DNA of 64,000 nucleotides from Oscillibacter valericigenes. GTDB taxonomy: Bacteria > Bacillota > Clostridia > Oscillospirales > Oscillospiraceae. This document shows, piece by piece, positions 1 through 7,672 of the stretch. The notes beneath the pieces were generated by a model. The model was not told the DNA's origin and did no database searches. It saw only the letters and a program-made list of their open reading frames with translations. The stretch lies in the NCBI RefSeq assembly GCF_021531435.1, contig NZ_JAFBIS010000011.1, forward strand, positions 1-64,000, written 5' to 3'. Position numbers and translations under genes: made by a program. Every line of letters begins with the position of its first letter. Within the stretch, counting starts at the first letter, position 1.

Positions 1-460
1 GGGGAACTTCCTCCGGCGGGGCGGCCTTTTTCACCTTGCGCTTGCCGGTGCGGATGTTCTTCTCATGGGCCTCCTGCTCGGCGCGGCGCTCCGCCGCCCG
101 CTTGGCTTTCAGCTCCAGCTTTTGGGCCGCTTCGCCGTAGGCTTCCGGGTCCAGCGCGGCCAGCTTGTTCACCACCGCCGAGGCGAGGCCCACGTCGGTG
201 ACGGCGGCCACGGCCACGGAGGTGCGGCCGAACTGCCGGCCCAGCTCCGCCTTCGTAAAGGGAACACGGAGCCACAGGCACGCGCCCGCTTCAGCGAAAT
301 GCTCCACCCGGCGGCGGGTGTTGTCCGCCGCGTCGGAGGCCAGCAGCAGCACCCGGGCGTCCCGGGCACGGGCCACGGCTTCCACAGGCTCCTCGCCCAT
401 CACCAGCCGTCCGCCCCGGAGGGCCAGGCCCAAGAGGGATAGGATGTTATGACTGTCCAT
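1..460 (-). CDS. ylxQ: L7Ae-family RNA-binding protein (YlxQ-like), partial, 3' end off the left edge
   Basis: The frame opens at ATG 460 and stays open to base 1, giving at least 153 codons. The first 100 residues look like the ribosomal L7Ae/L30e/YlxQ family: a glycine-rich RNA-contacting start (GLALRGGRLVMGEE), a core strand with LLLASDAADNTRRR, then FTKAELGRQFGR and a TDVGLASAVV helix. After this comes a charged Lys/Arg/Ala/Glu tail. Family members bind kink-turn RNA, but the cellular role of YlxQ is poorly defined. The start overlaps the ylxR stop by 14 bases, so the genes are probably translationally coupled. infB is expected next, outside the window. The tail makes it longer than the usual ~100 residues. 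Confidence 0.85.
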   Translation of the reverse strand, partial: MDSHNILSLLGLALRGGRLVMGEEPVEAVARARDARVLLLASDAADNTRRRVEHFAEAGACLWLRVPFTKAELGRQFGRTSVAVAAVTDVGLASAVVNKLAALDPEAYGEAAQKLELKAKRAAERRAEQEAHEKNIRTGKRKVKKAAPPEEVP

Positions 461-728
461 CCGCGCCTCCCAGTTCCGCCTCCATGGCGTCGTAGACCTC
501 GGGGGGAATGGCCGTCTCGAAGGCTCGCTCCAGCGCCCGGGATTTCCGGGCCTTTTTCAGGCACTCCACATTGTGGCACACATAGGCGCCCCGGCCGGGC
601 TTCTTCCCGCCAAAGTCCAGGCTGACGGCCCCTTCCGGGGAGCGTACCACCCGGAGCAGGGCCTTTTTATCCTTCATTTCACGGCAGCCCACACACTGCC
701 GCTGGGGAATTTTTTTCACTTTCGGCAT
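447..728 (-). CDS. ylxR: YlxR/RnpM family RNA-binding protein
   Basis: A 93-residue basic protein of the DUF448/YlxR family. The conserved N-terminal signature PQRQCVGCREMKDK and the GRGAYVCHNVECLKKARK block are both present, with four cysteines in CxxC-type spacing. In Bacillus and Clostridia this family sits between nusA and ylxQ and has been described as a nucleoid-associated or RNase P-modulating RNA-binding protein; the role here is by homology. The gene lies 21 bases after nusA and overlaps ylxQ. A GGCGGTCCGACAG leader precedes the ATG, so its ribosome-binding site is weak and coupling to nusA is likely. Confidence 0.93.
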   Translation of the reverse strand: MPKVKKIPQRQCVGCREMKDKKALLRVVRSPEGAVSLDFGGKKPGRGAYVCHNVECLKKARKSRALERAFETAIPPEVYDAMEAELGGADGQS

Positions 729-749
729 CTGTCGGACCGCCTTTCTGAC

Positions 750-1904
750 TTACTCTTCGGCGGCTTCCTCGTCCAGGAAAGCCACGTTGTCCTCATCCAC
801 GCCGTCCTCGGGGTCCTTGTAGCTCTGGGGCTTGATGTCGATCTTGTAGCCGGTCAGCCGGGCGGCCAGGCGGGCGTTCTGGCCCTCCTTGCCGATGGCG
901 AGAGACAGCTGGTCGTCAGGCACGATGACCCGGCAGGCCTTGCCCTCGTCCGCCATCCAGACATCCACCACATCGGCGGGGGCCAAGGCGGCGGCGATGA
1001 AAGTGGGAGCGTCCTCGCTGTACTTGATGATGTCGATCTTCTCGCCCCGCAGCTCCTCCACGATGCTGCCGACCCGCTGGCCCTTGGGACCTACGCAGGC
1101 GCCGATGGGGTCCACGTTCTGGTCGTTGCTCCAGACGGCCATCTTGGTGCGGCTGCCGGCTTCCCGGGCGATGGACTTGACTTCCACGGTGCCGTCGTAG
1201 ATTTCGGGGACCTCCAGCTCGAACAGGCGCTTCACCAGGCCGGGATGGGTCCGGGAGATCAGGATCTGGGGACCGCGGGTGGAGCGGCGGACGTCCACCA
1301 CGTAGACCTTCACGTGCATCCCCTCGGTGAGCTCCTCGCCGGGGACCTGTTCGCCCGCCATCAGCAGCGCCTCGGTGGACTCGGTGCCGGTGCCAATGCG
1401 CAGGGACACGTTGCCGTTCCGGGGGTCGATGCGGGTGACCACACCGGTCAGAATTTCATGCTGCTTGGAGTTGAACTCGTCGTACACCTGGCCCCGCTCG
1501 GCTTCCCGCAGGCCCTGAATGATGACCTGCTTGCCGTTGCCGGCGGCGATGCGGCCGAACTCCGTGTTGTCCACGGGGATGTTCACGATGTCGCCGATCT
1601 CATACTTGGCGGAGAGGGCCTTGGCCTCGGCCAGCGTCATTTCGTTGGCGGGGTCCACGTAGTCCTCCTCGTCCACCACGTTCTTCTGGACGTACATCTT
1701 CAGGGTCTGGCGCTCCTCGTCCACATCCACGATGACGTTCTCCACGCCGTCGTGGTCCCGCTTGTAGGCGGTGGTGATGGCCTGGATGATCTTGTCCAGC
1801 ATAAAGGACTGGGGAATGTTGCGCTCTTTCTCCAGCAGAGCCAGAGCCGCAAAGATCTCCGCCGGGTTCATGCCGGCGGGTTCCTTCTGCTTTTTGCCTC
1901 TCAT
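750..1904 (-). CDS. nusA: Transcription termination/antitermination factor NusA
   Basis: 384 residues, a normal length for Firmicutes NusA lacking C-terminal repeats. Domains in order: an N-terminal RNA polymerase-binding domain (about 12-135), an S1 domain (about 145-210), and two KH domains. The first KH contains GPKGQRVGSIVEEL (about 275-300) and the second AIGKEGQNARLAARL (about 340-360). An acidic tail follows. NusA binds RNA polymerase and nascent RNA and modulates pausing, termination and antitermination. Start 1904 is preferred over Met12 because AAGGAG lies 7 bases upstream of it. The gene is second in the rimP operon, 57 bases after rimP. Confidence 0.97.
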   Translation of the reverse strand: MRGKKQKEPAGMNPAEIFAALALLEKERNIPQSFMLDKIIQAITTAYKRDHDGVENVIVDVDEERQTLKMYVQKNVVDEEDYVDPANEMTLAEAKALSAKYEIGDIVNIPVDNTEFGRIAAGNGKQVIIQGLREAERGQVYDEFNSKQHEILTGVVTRIDPRNGNVSLRIGTGTESTEALLMAGEQVPGEELTEGMHVKVYVVDVRRSTRGPQILISRTHPGLVKRLFELEVPEIYDGTVEVKSIAREAGSRTKMAVWSNDQNVDPIGACVGPKGQRVGSIVEELRGEKIDIIKYSEDAPTFIAAALAPADVVDVWMADEGKACRVIVPDDQLSLAIGKEGQNARLAARLTGYKIDIKPQSYKDPEDGVDEDNVAFLDEEAAEE

Positions 1905-1961
1905 GTCGATTCTCCTTATTCTTTTTTTCGATACGTCTTTTCCTGACTGTTTGGTGACTTG

Positions 1962-2423
1962 TTAAAATTCCACCCGGAGGCGGACCAGGGCAATGTCCTT
2001 CTTGGCGAAGGTCATGTCCTGCTTGCCCACGGTGACGGTGACGTTCCCGGTGGCCTCGTCGTAGGCGGCGAGGGTGCCGGCGAACTCCTTGCGGCCGTCC
2101 TGGGCACGGTAGAGCTTCACCAGAACGGGGCTCGTCAGAAATTTTTGAAAATCAGAGGGACGCTTCAGCGCCCGCTCGGCGCCGGCAGAGCCGACCTCCA
2201 GGGTGTAGCTGCCCTCGATGGGGTCCACTTCGTCCAGCAGGTCCGAGAGCTTCCGGGACACGGCCTCGCAGTCCAGAATGTCCACGCCGCCCTCCTTGTC
2301 CAGCAGTACCCGGAGATACCAGGTGCCCGCTTCCTTGACGTACTCTACGTCCCAGAGGGTGCAGCCCTGCTCCGCGATGGCGGGGGCCGCCAGCTCGGCG
2401 GTGAGTTCCGTGATTTTTTTCAT
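1962..2423 (-). CDS. rimP: Ribosome maturation factor RimP
   Basis: 153 residues matching RimP in length and layout. The N-terminal alpha/beta domain carries GCTLWDVEYVKEAG and LRVLLDKEGGV, with the motif DILDCEAVSRKLSDLLDE. The C-terminal SH3-like barrel includes KRPSDFQKF and the final FAKKDIALVRL strand. RimP is needed for 30S subunit assembly and binds S12. A GGGAGG site lies just before ATG 2423. This is the first gene of the rimP-nusA-ylxR-ylxQ operon, served by the promoter at 2536-2564. Confidence 0.96.
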   Translation of the reverse strand: MKKITELTAELAAPAIAEQGCTLWDVEYVKEAGTWYLRVLLDKEGGVDILDCEAVSRKLSDLLDEVDPIEGSYTLEVGSAGAERALKRPSDFQKFLTSPVLVKLYRAQDGRKEFAGTLAAYDEATGNVTVTVGKQDMTFAKKDIALVRLRVEF

Positions 2424-2535
2424 GGGGTTCCTCCCTTTCTCTGGCAGGATCTTCGATTTTTAAGCAATCGAAAAAGGCCAACAAAAAGAGCGGACCATGG
2501 GGCCCACTCCGTAACTTACACTCTCTAATATATGC

Positions 2536-2564
2536 AATATAACACGGTTTTATGGAAAACGCAA
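2536..2564 (-). promoter_or_regulatory. SigA promoter for the rimP-nusA operon
   Basis: On the minus strand TTGCGT (2559-2564) is followed by a 17-base spacer and TATATT (2536-2541). It lies about 110 bases upstream of rimP in an AT-rich patch inside high-GC sequence. That leaves a leader of roughly 105 bases with no recognised riboswitch. Confidence 0.65.
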
Positions 2565-2611
2565 GAGGATTTTCGTATTTAATTAAAATTAGTATAGGGA
2601 AGGGGACTGGG

Positions 2612-2650
2612 CCCCCGTTTCCTTCGGGCGTGGCCCAAAGAAAACGGGGG
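2612..2650 (-). terminator. Hairpin after znuB, probable terminator
   Basis: CCCCCGTTT (2612-2620) pairs with AAACGGGGG (2642-2650), with an inner GGGC/GCCC stem. It begins two bases after the znuB stop on the minus strand. There is no strong U-tract, so termination is likely but not certain; it separates the zinc operon from the rimP promoter. Confidence 0.5.
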
Positions 2651-2651
2651 G

Positions 2652-3464
2652 TCATCTCCGGCGGAGAAAACCGAGCAGGCAGGAGACCAGAAACACCGTC
2701 AGGTCGGCGGCCACCACCGTGGCGCCTACCGGGGTGGAAAAGGCGAAGGAGATGGTCAGCCCCGCGCAGAAGCAGGCCACCGAGGTGACGGCGGCGCACA
2801 CCACCACGCCCCGGAAGCTGCGGAACAGCCGCATGGCGGTCAGTGCCGGGAAGATGATGAGGGAGGAAATCAGCATGGCGCCCATCATCCGCATCCCCAG
2901 CACGATAGTCAGGGCCGTCAGGATGGACAGGAGGGTGTTGTACCGCTCCACTTTCAATCCTGTGGCCCGGGAGAAGCTCTCGTCAAAGGTGACGGCGAAG
3001 AGCTTGTGGTAAAAGAGGATGAACAGCACCAGCACCGCCAGACACAGGATGACGGACAGGACCACATCCGCTTTGCTCATGGCAAGGACGCTGCCGAACA
3101 TATAGTTGTCCACGTCGGTAGTCATGCCCGTGGTGCGGGAGATGACCAGGATGCCGATGGCGAGAGAGGAGGCGCTCATGGCGGCGATGGCCGCGTCGCT
3201 GTTCCAGCGGGGGTTGTCCGCCACCCGCAGCAGCAGAAACGCCGCCAGAATGACTACCGGGATGGAGAACCACAGGGGCGTCACCCCCAGGGCCACGGCA
3301 ATGGCAAGAGCGCCGAAGGAGACGTGGCTCAGGCCGTCGCCGATCATGGAGTACCGTTTCAGTACCAGGGACACGCCCAGCAGGGCGGCGCACAGACTCA
3401 CCAGCACGCCGGCGATCAGCGCCCGCTGCATGAAGGGGAAGGAGAACATGGTGAGGATATTCAT
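2652..3464 (-). CDS. znuB: Zinc ABC transporter permease (ZnuB-like, ABC-3 family)
   Basis: 270 residues with about eight hydrophobic segments. ABC-3 family marks include a start rich in Phe/Met, the GDGLSHVSFGALAIA block (near residue 45) that contacts the ATPase, and later GMRMMGAMLISSLIIFPA. It forms the membrane channel for zinc or manganese uptake with the ATPase encoded upstream. ATG 3464 overlaps the TGA of znuC as ATGA, so the two are translationally coupled. No substrate-binding lipoprotein (ZnuA) lies in this operon. Zinc rather than manganese is inferred from the linked Zur-like regulator. Confidence 0.92.
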   Translation of the reverse strand: MNILTMFSFPFMQRALIAGVLVSLCAALLGVSLVLKRYSMIGDGLSHVSFGALAIAVALGVTPLWFSIPVVILAAFLLLRVADNPRWNSDAAIAAMSASSLAIGILVISRTTGMTTDVDNYMFGSVLAMSKADVVLSVILCLAVLVLFILFYHKLFAVTFDESFSRATGLKVERYNTLLSILTALTIVLGMRMMGAMLISSLIIFPALTAMRLFRSFRGVVVCAAVTSVACFCAGLTISFAFSTPVGATVVAADLTVFLVSCLLGFLRRR

Positions 3465-4177
3465 GGCTCCACCTCCCGGAAGCGCCGCCCCTGGGGGGAG
3501 GCCAGATAGTCCGCCACGGTGCCAGAGAACAGATCCCCCCGGCGGCCGATGTGGAGGACGGTTTTCGCGCTGCGGAGGGCGGAGCGCAGGTCGTGGGTCA
3601 CCATGACCACCGCCATGCCCTCCTTTTCGTTCAGGTAGGCCAGGGTCTTGTACAGGTCCTGGGCGGCGGCGGGGTCCAGGCCGGTGATGGGCTCGTCCAA
3701 AATCAGCAGGCGGCTGGCGGCACACAGCGCCCGGGCCAGCAGCACCCGCTGCTGCTGGCCGCCGGAGAGGTCCCGGTAGCTCTTGTCCTTCAATTCCAGA
3801 ATGCCCAGCTTGCCCAGGTTCATCAGCGCCTCGGACTTCTGGGCGGCGGTGTAGAAAAACCGCATCCCCTTCCGGTTCAGGCAGCCGGAGAGGACCACCT
3901 CCATCACCGTAGCGGGGAAGTCCCGCTGGGCCTTCGTCTGCTGGGGCAGATACCCCACGGCGCCTTTTTTCAGCTCCGGAGCACGCCAGATTTCCCCGAA
4001 CTGGGGAGACAGCAAGCCCAGCAGACCCCGCATCAGGGTGGATTTGCCGGAGCCGTTGTCGCCCACCACGCACAGGTAGTCCCCGCAGCGGACGGTGAGG
4101 TCCAGGTGGCTCAGGACGGTCTGGCCCTCATAGCCCAGGGATACGTCCCGGCAGACGATGAGTTCAGCTTGCTCCAT
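3461..4177 (-). CDS. znuC: Zinc ABC transporter ATP-binding protein (ZnuC-like)
   Basis: 238 residues with one complete ABC ATPase domain. Walker A is GDNGSGKST at residues 39-47, the Q-loop is LPQQT, the signature is LSGGQQQRVLLARAL, Walker B is LLILDEP, and the H-loop His is in MVTHDL. It energises the ZnuB permease on the inner face of the membrane. The start overlaps the zur stop by 14 bases and the end overlaps znuB by 4, so the three genes form one tightly coupled operon under Zur control. Confidence 0.93.
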   Translation of the reverse strand: MEQAELIVCRDVSLGYEGQTVLSHLDLTVRCGDYLCVVGDNGSGKSTLMRGLLGLLSPQFGEIWRAPELKKGAVGYLPQQTKAQRDFPATVMEVVLSGCLNRKGMRFFYTAAQKSEALMNLGKLGILELKDKSYRDLSGGQQQRVLLARALCAASRLLILDEPITGLDPAAAQDLYKTLAYLNEKEGMAVVMVTHDLRSALRSAKTVLHIGRRGDLFSGTVADYLASPQGRRFREVEP

Positions 4178-4580
4178 GGGGGGCCTCCTTTCCGGCGCAG
4201 CTTTGACAAAGACCCGTCAGTACCGTCTGCCGGGGGTCCACCCGGAAGTGGTGTTCGACTGCCAGATGGTCGCACAGGGTCTGCAGGTGGCCGCAGTCCA
4301 GGTGGCTCACCCGGCCGCAGCGCTCGCACCGCAGCAGAAAACAGCCGTGGGGCGCCGACGGGTGGGGGCAGTATTGGTACAGCGCGCCCTCCCCGGTCTG
4401 GATGCGGTGGAGGAGCCCGGCGGACTCCAGCTGTTCCAGCTGGCGGTAGACGGTGGCAAGGCCCACCGGACTGCCCGCCCGGCGCAGTTCCTCCGCCACT
4501 TCGCCGGGGGTCAGGGCGTCGCTGGCCCGGTCCTCCAGGCACTGGAGGATGGCCCGGCGCTGTTTGGTGGTATAGGGCAT
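4164..4580 (-). CDS. zur: Fur-family metalloregulator, probably Zur
   Basis: 138 residues. An N-terminal winged helix (LATVYRQLEQLESAGLLHRI) precedes the dimerisation domain. Structural zinc ligands are Cys85/Cys88 (CERCG) and Cys125/Cys128 (CQSC). Further His/Cys ligands lie in PHGCF, HLDCGHL and EHHF. Fur proteins repress when metal-loaded. Assignment to Zur rather than Fur or PerR rests on co-transcription with ABC-3 zinc transporter genes and the operator at 4603-4617, so the gene is probably autoregulated. GGAGCGACC precedes the ATG. Confidence 0.88.
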   Translation of the reverse strand: MPYTTKQRRAILQCLEDRASDALTPGEVAEELRRAGSPVGLATVYRQLEQLESAGLLHRIQTGEGALYQYCPHPSAPHGCFLLRCERCGRVSHLDCGHLQTLCDHLAVEHHFRVDPRQTVLTGLCQSCAGKEAPHGAS

Positions 4581-4602
4581 ATGGGTCGCTCCTTTTTTAA
4601 AT

Positions 4603-4617
4603 TGAGAATCGTTTTCA
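4603..4617. promoter_or_regulatory. zur: Zur/Fur-type operator
   Basis: A 7-1-7 inverted repeat, TGAGAAT-C-GTTTTCA, lies immediately downstream of the zur -10 box. It has the Fur-superfamily box form and would block the start site of the zur-znuCB transcript when bound. Confidence 0.7.
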
Positions 4618-4618
4618 T

Positions 4619-4646
4619 ATTATAGCCGCCGGCGGAAAAAAGTCAA
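4619..4646 (-). promoter_or_regulatory. zur-znuCB promoter
   Basis: Minus strand TTGACT (4641-4646), a 16-base spacer and a perfect TATAAT (4619-4624). It abuts the Zur-type operator and lies back-to-back with the plus-strand promoter at 4653-4681. Confidence 0.8.
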
Positions 4647-4652
4647 GAGCGG

Positions 4653-4681
4653 TTGCAAACCCCGCGAAAAAGAGCTATGAT
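4653..4681 (+). promoter_or_regulatory. Promoter for the nucleotidyltransferase gene
   Basis: TTGCAA (4653-4658), a 17-base spacer and TATGAT (4676-4681), ending 33 bases before ATG 4715. Its -35 box starts 7 bases from the divergent zur -35 box, so Zur bound at 4603-4617 is not expected to cover it. Confidence 0.7.
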
Positions 4682-4714
4682 AAAACCACACGAAAGAAAG
4701 CGGGGACTTGTTAC

Positions 4715-5632
4715 ATGAAAGTTTCACTGGTCATCATGGCGGCGGGCCTGGGCTCCCGCTACGGCGGCAGCAAGCAGGTGGACGGCATCGGCCCCCACCA
4801 TGAGATCTTGATGGAATACTCCATCCACGACGCCATCCGGGCGGGGTTCAACAAGATCGTGTTCATCATCAAGCCGGAGATGGAGGAGATGATGGAGCGG
4901 CTGTGCGGCGGCTATCTGCGGAACAAGACGGCGAAGGACGGCGGCCCCGTGGAGGTGGCCTACGCGTTCCAGGATTTTTCCTCCGTGCCTGATTTTTACA
5001 CCATCCCCGAGGGGCGGACGAAGCCCTTCGGCACCGTCCACGCCCTGCTGTGCGCGGCGGATGTGGTGCATGAGCCCTGCTGCGTCATCAACGCCGATGA
5101 CTATTACGGCATCGACGCCTACAAGACCATCTACGACGAGCTGGTGCGCCTGCCGGAGAACGGCGGGGCTACCATGGTGGGGTATCTGCTGAAGAATACC
5201 GCCAGCCTCCATGGGACCGTGTCCCGGGGCATCTGCACCGTGAAGGACGGCAAGCTCCAGTCCGTGCGGGAAGCACTGAAGGTCCAGCTTTACCCCGACG
5301 GGTCCTTAAAGGACCTGGCGGAGGACCGGGATCTGGCGCCGGACACGGTGGTGTCCATGAATTTCTGGGGATTCGCTCCGTCCATCTTCCCGGCGCTGCG
5401 GGCGTATTTTGAGGATTTCCTGCGGAATGAGGCCGGGGACAACATCAAGGCCGAGTGCCTGCTGCCCATGATGGTAGACGCCCAGATGCGCGCCGGCAAG
5501 CTGGAGGTATCCGTCCTCCACTCCGCCGACCGCTGGTTCGGCATGACCTACCAGCAGGACCGGGAGACCGTGGCGGCGGAGCTGCGGCGGCTCCATGCGG
5601 AGGGTGCCTATCCCGAGAGCCTGCGGGAGTGA
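4715..5632 (+). CDS. Sugar-phosphate nucleotidyltransferase family protein
   Basis: 305 residues. The N-terminal signature AAGLGSRYGGSKQ is the G-x-G-x-R pyrophosphorylase loop of the NTP_transferase fold, and NADDYYG carries the metal-binding aspartates. GTVHALLCA is the nucleotide-binding segment. Enzymes of this fold join a sugar 1-phosphate to an NTP to give an NDP-sugar. The sugar and nucleotide cannot be read from the sequence, and no cell-wall or capsule genes lie next to it. It is followed three bases later by a zinc-ribbon protein gene, so the two form an operon. Confidence 0.85.
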   Translation: MKVSLVIMAAGLGSRYGGSKQVDGIGPHHEILMEYSIHDAIRAGFNKIVFIIKPEMEEMMERLCGGYLRNKTAKDGGPVEVAYAFQDFSSVPDFYTIPEGRTKPFGTVHALLCAADVVHEPCCVINADDYYGIDAYKTIYDELVRLPENGGATMVGYLLKNTASLHGTVSRGICTVKDGKLQSVREALKVQLYPDGSLKDLAEDRDLAPDTVVSMNFWGFAPSIFPALRAYFEDFLRNEAGDNIKAECLLPMMVDAQMRAGKLEVSVLHSADRWFGMTYQQDRETVAAELRRLHAEGAYPESLRE

Positions 5633-5635
5633 GCC

Positions 5636-6052
5636 ATGGAGGAAACGCTGAAATGCCTGCGGTGCGGGCGGGACATGGTTTGCTGGAAACGGAATATGTA
5701 TTTGGACCTGGAGGAAGGCATGATTTTTCGCGTTCCTGACTGGGTCCAGATAGATGTTTACAGATGTCCGGGCTGTGGGAAACTGGAATTTTTCCAGGCC
5801 GGCTTTTCATCCAAAGCGGAGGAGCATCTTCCCGTGGCGGCGGAGCCGGATCCTGTGGATACCGCCGGATACTATACGCCTGGCTTCGGACCGGATGTCA
5901 AGTGCCCCGTTTGTGGGAAGGAACACCCGGCGGACGACCCTTTCTGCCCGCTGTGCGGAACGCGGCGGGACCAGCCCTGCGAGTGGTGCGGAAAATGGTT
6001 TCCGGCATCGGAGGAGGTTTGCCCCCACTGCGGGAGCAAAAGAAAGAAATAA
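5636..6052 (+). CDS. Zinc-ribbon protein of unknown function
   Basis: 138 residues holding several CxxC knuckles. The N-terminal pair is CLRCG with CPGCGK (about residues 6-48). The C-terminal block is CPVCGK, CPLCG, CEWCGK and CPHCG (about 90-135). The pattern predicts three or more structural zinc sites and no enzyme motif. ATG 5636 lies three bases after the preceding stop, and a strong terminator follows. The function is unknown; binding to nucleic acid or protein is only a guess. Confidence 0.75.
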   Translation: MEETLKCLRCGRDMVCWKRNMYLDLEEGMIFRVPDWVQIDVYRCPGCGKLEFFQAGFSSKAEEHLPVAAEPDPVDTAGYYTPGFGPDVKCPVCGKEHPADDPFCPLCGTRRDQPCEWCGKWFPASEEVCPHCGSKRKK

Positions 6053-6057
6053 GCGCA

Positions 6058-6087
6058 AAAACGGCCGCGGAAGCGGCCGTTTTGTTT
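6058..6087 (+). terminator. Rho-independent terminator
   Basis: AAAACGGCCGC (6058-6068), a GGAA loop and GCGGCCGTTTT (6073-6083), followed by GTTT. It ends the nucleotidyltransferase/zinc-ribbon operon. Confidence 0.85.
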
Positions 6088-6243
6088 ATCCGGATACGAC
6101 ATGGGAGGAAAGAAGGCGTATCCGGGACAACACGGGATTGCATATCCTGATGGAAAAGCACCTTAGAGGGCACCGTCATTTTTGATAGAATTTGTTACCG
6201 AAATTTTTGCATTTTGTTTCGACTTTTTCCGCCCGGTTTCGTC

Positions 6244-6249
6244 TATAAT
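6244..6249 (+). promoter_or_regulatory. -10 box upstream of the SGNH hydrolase gene
   Basis: A perfect TATAAT lies 37 bases before the start codon at 6286. No good -35 box sits at 16-18 bases, so only the -10 is called. Confidence 0.4.
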
Positions 6250-6285
6250 AGTAGATAAGAAAAGAGGGCCCGGAGGCACGGCGGC

Positions 6286-7191
6286 ATGGTGGGAAAAAGA
6301 GTTCAGAAAAAGAGAATGAGGGCGCCGGCGGTCCTGGCGCTGCTGGCGGCTGTGACGGTGGTGCTGGGCACCGGGGGCTCCCGGGGCGTGGCGGCGGATT
6401 CGCCCCTGCAGTCCCCGGCGGAGCCGGTGCTGGAACAGCAGCCGGAGAGCACCGCGCCGGAGACACGGGCCATCCCGGAGGAGACCGGAGATGGGACGGA
6501 GATTTCAGAGGAGAAACCGCTCTTTGCCCCTGTCCCGGAAAGCGAACCGGTGGAGGATACATATTTCGATGACATCGCGTTTCTGGGGGATTCCCGGACG
6601 GAGGGGTTCCAGATGTACAGCGGGCTGAAGACCGGGACGTATTACTATTCCGTGGGCGCCACGGTGGAGTCCGTGTTCTCTAAGGCTGTGGATACTCCGG
6701 CGGGGAAAATGCCCCTGCTGGACGCCATGGCGGAAGAGGATTTTGGCAAGATCTATGTGATGCTGGGCGTCAACGAGCTGGGGTGGAGCAAGACGGAGAC
6801 CTTCCACGACCAGTATGCCAAGGTCATCGACCGGCTGCGCGCCGACCATCCCGACGCGGAGATCGTTTTGCAGTCGCTCCTGCCGGTCAGCGCCAAGCAG
6901 GAGGAGAAAAAAAGCTACGTCAACAACGGCCGCATCAGCCTATACAACGAGGTCATTTACGGGCTGGCCGAGGAAAAAGGCTGCGATTATTTGAACGTGG
7001 CGGAGGCAGTGACGGACGAAAACGGCTGCCTCCGGGCCGAGTGGAACTCCGACGGCGTCCACCTGAACGGGAAGGGCTGCCGGGTGTGGCTGGAGTACCT
7101 GCGGACCCATCCCGTGGGGGAAACGGAGGCCCCGGCGGAGACGGAGGCCCCTGCTGAAACAGAGACGGAAGAAGATTCGGAAAATCCATAA
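6286..7191 (+). CDS. Secreted or membrane-anchored SGNH/GDSL hydrolase
   Basis: 301 residues. A basic start and hydrophobic stretch (about 12-30) form a signal peptide or anchor. A Pro/Glu-rich linker follows (about 40-92). The hydrolase domain has block I FLGDSRTEG with Ser103, block III LGVNELG, and block V DGVHLN with Asp256 and His259. These give the Ser-Asp-His set of SGNH esterases. The C-terminus is a repeated Glu/Ala/Pro/Thr tail. Relatives in Clostridia act on O-acetyl groups of cell-wall polymers, but the substrate here is unknown. The gene stands alone between a promoter-like -10 and a terminator. Confidence 0.85.
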   Translation: MVGKRVQKKRMRAPAVLALLAAVTVVLGTGGSRGVAADSPLQSPAEPVLEQQPESTAPETRAIPEETGDGTEISEEKPLFAPVPESEPVEDTYFDDIAFLGDSRTEGFQMYSGLKTGTYYYSVGATVESVFSKAVDTPAGKMPLLDAMAEEDFGKIYVMLGVNELGWSKTETFHDQYAKVIDRLRADHPDAEIVLQSLLPVSAKQEEKKSYVNNGRISLYNEVIYGLAEEKGCDYLNVAEAVTDENGCLRAEWNSDGVHLNGKGCRVWLEYLRTHPVGETEAPAETEAPAETETEEDSENP

Positions 7192-7196
7192 GCATC

Positions 7197-7228
7197 AAAA
7201 AAGAGCTGCGAAAGCAGCTCTTTTTTTC
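7197..7228. terminator. Bidirectional terminator
   Basis: AAAAGAGCTGC, a GAAA loop and GCAGCTCTTTTTTT, six bases after the SGNH hydrolase stop. On the minus strand it also has a U-tract and follows the end of the gene at 7239, so it serves both convergent units. Confidence 0.9.
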
Positions 7229-7238
7229 TTGAATCAGG

Positions 7239-7658
7239 TCAAAAGTGGGCTTCAAAATAGAACCAGCCGGGGGACAGTCGGTGGGTGGAGCCGCGGTCAT
7301 CGCCTTCGGCCTGCCACTGCCAGCCGTTGGAGGATTCCTCCAGAGGAACGTGGACATTCTGGAAGGCCAGGGGAACATCGTCCGGGGAATAGTAGAAGCC
7401 GTAATAGCCGAAGCCGGTGAGAAGAATATACTCCACCATGGGGTGCTGTCCGGGCCAGTGGTTCACGGCGGGAATGGCACTGTCATATGAGAGGGGCCGG
7501 CCCTGGTCAAAGTAGGCGTCCATAGACGATTGAAGCTCTGTCTGGTGGGACGCCACGTAGCGGGCTACCCGCTTTTCCGGGGTGAGTTGGGAGAGGGCAA
7601 GACAGAGGAGGAGCACCAGCGCACAGCAGGCAGCCGGAATTTTGGCTTTTTTGGACAT
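7239..7658 (-). CDS. Secreted/membrane-anchored protein of unknown function
   Basis: 139 residues from ATG 7658. The N-terminus is a basic start and hydrophobic core (KKAKIPAACCALVLLLCLAL), a probable signal peptide or single anchor. The mature part is rich in Tyr, Trp and Phe and has no motif I recognise. Start 7658 has GGAGG seven bases upstream. An alternative ATG at 7676 overlaps the DUF4173 stop as ATGA and would add six residues. It is the last gene of the DUF2975-XRE-DUF4173 operon. Confidence 0.7.
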   Translation of the reverse strand: MSKKAKIPAACCALVLLLCLALSQLTPEKRVARYVASHQTELQSSMDAYFDQGRPLSYDSAIPAVNHWPGQHPMVEYILLTGFGYYGFYYSPDDVPLAFQNVHVPLEESSNGWQWQAEGDDRGSTHRLSPGWFYFEAHF

Positions 7659-7672
7659 ATGGGGGCCTCCGT

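Noticed and set aside
573-1946. Long open frame on the plus strand opposite nusA
   Set aside because: A mirror of the GC-rich nusA codons; rich in His, Gly, Leu and Val, with no ribosome-binding site or motif. The same applies to the long antisense frames at 13085-15106, 17220-19427 and 22685-24808.
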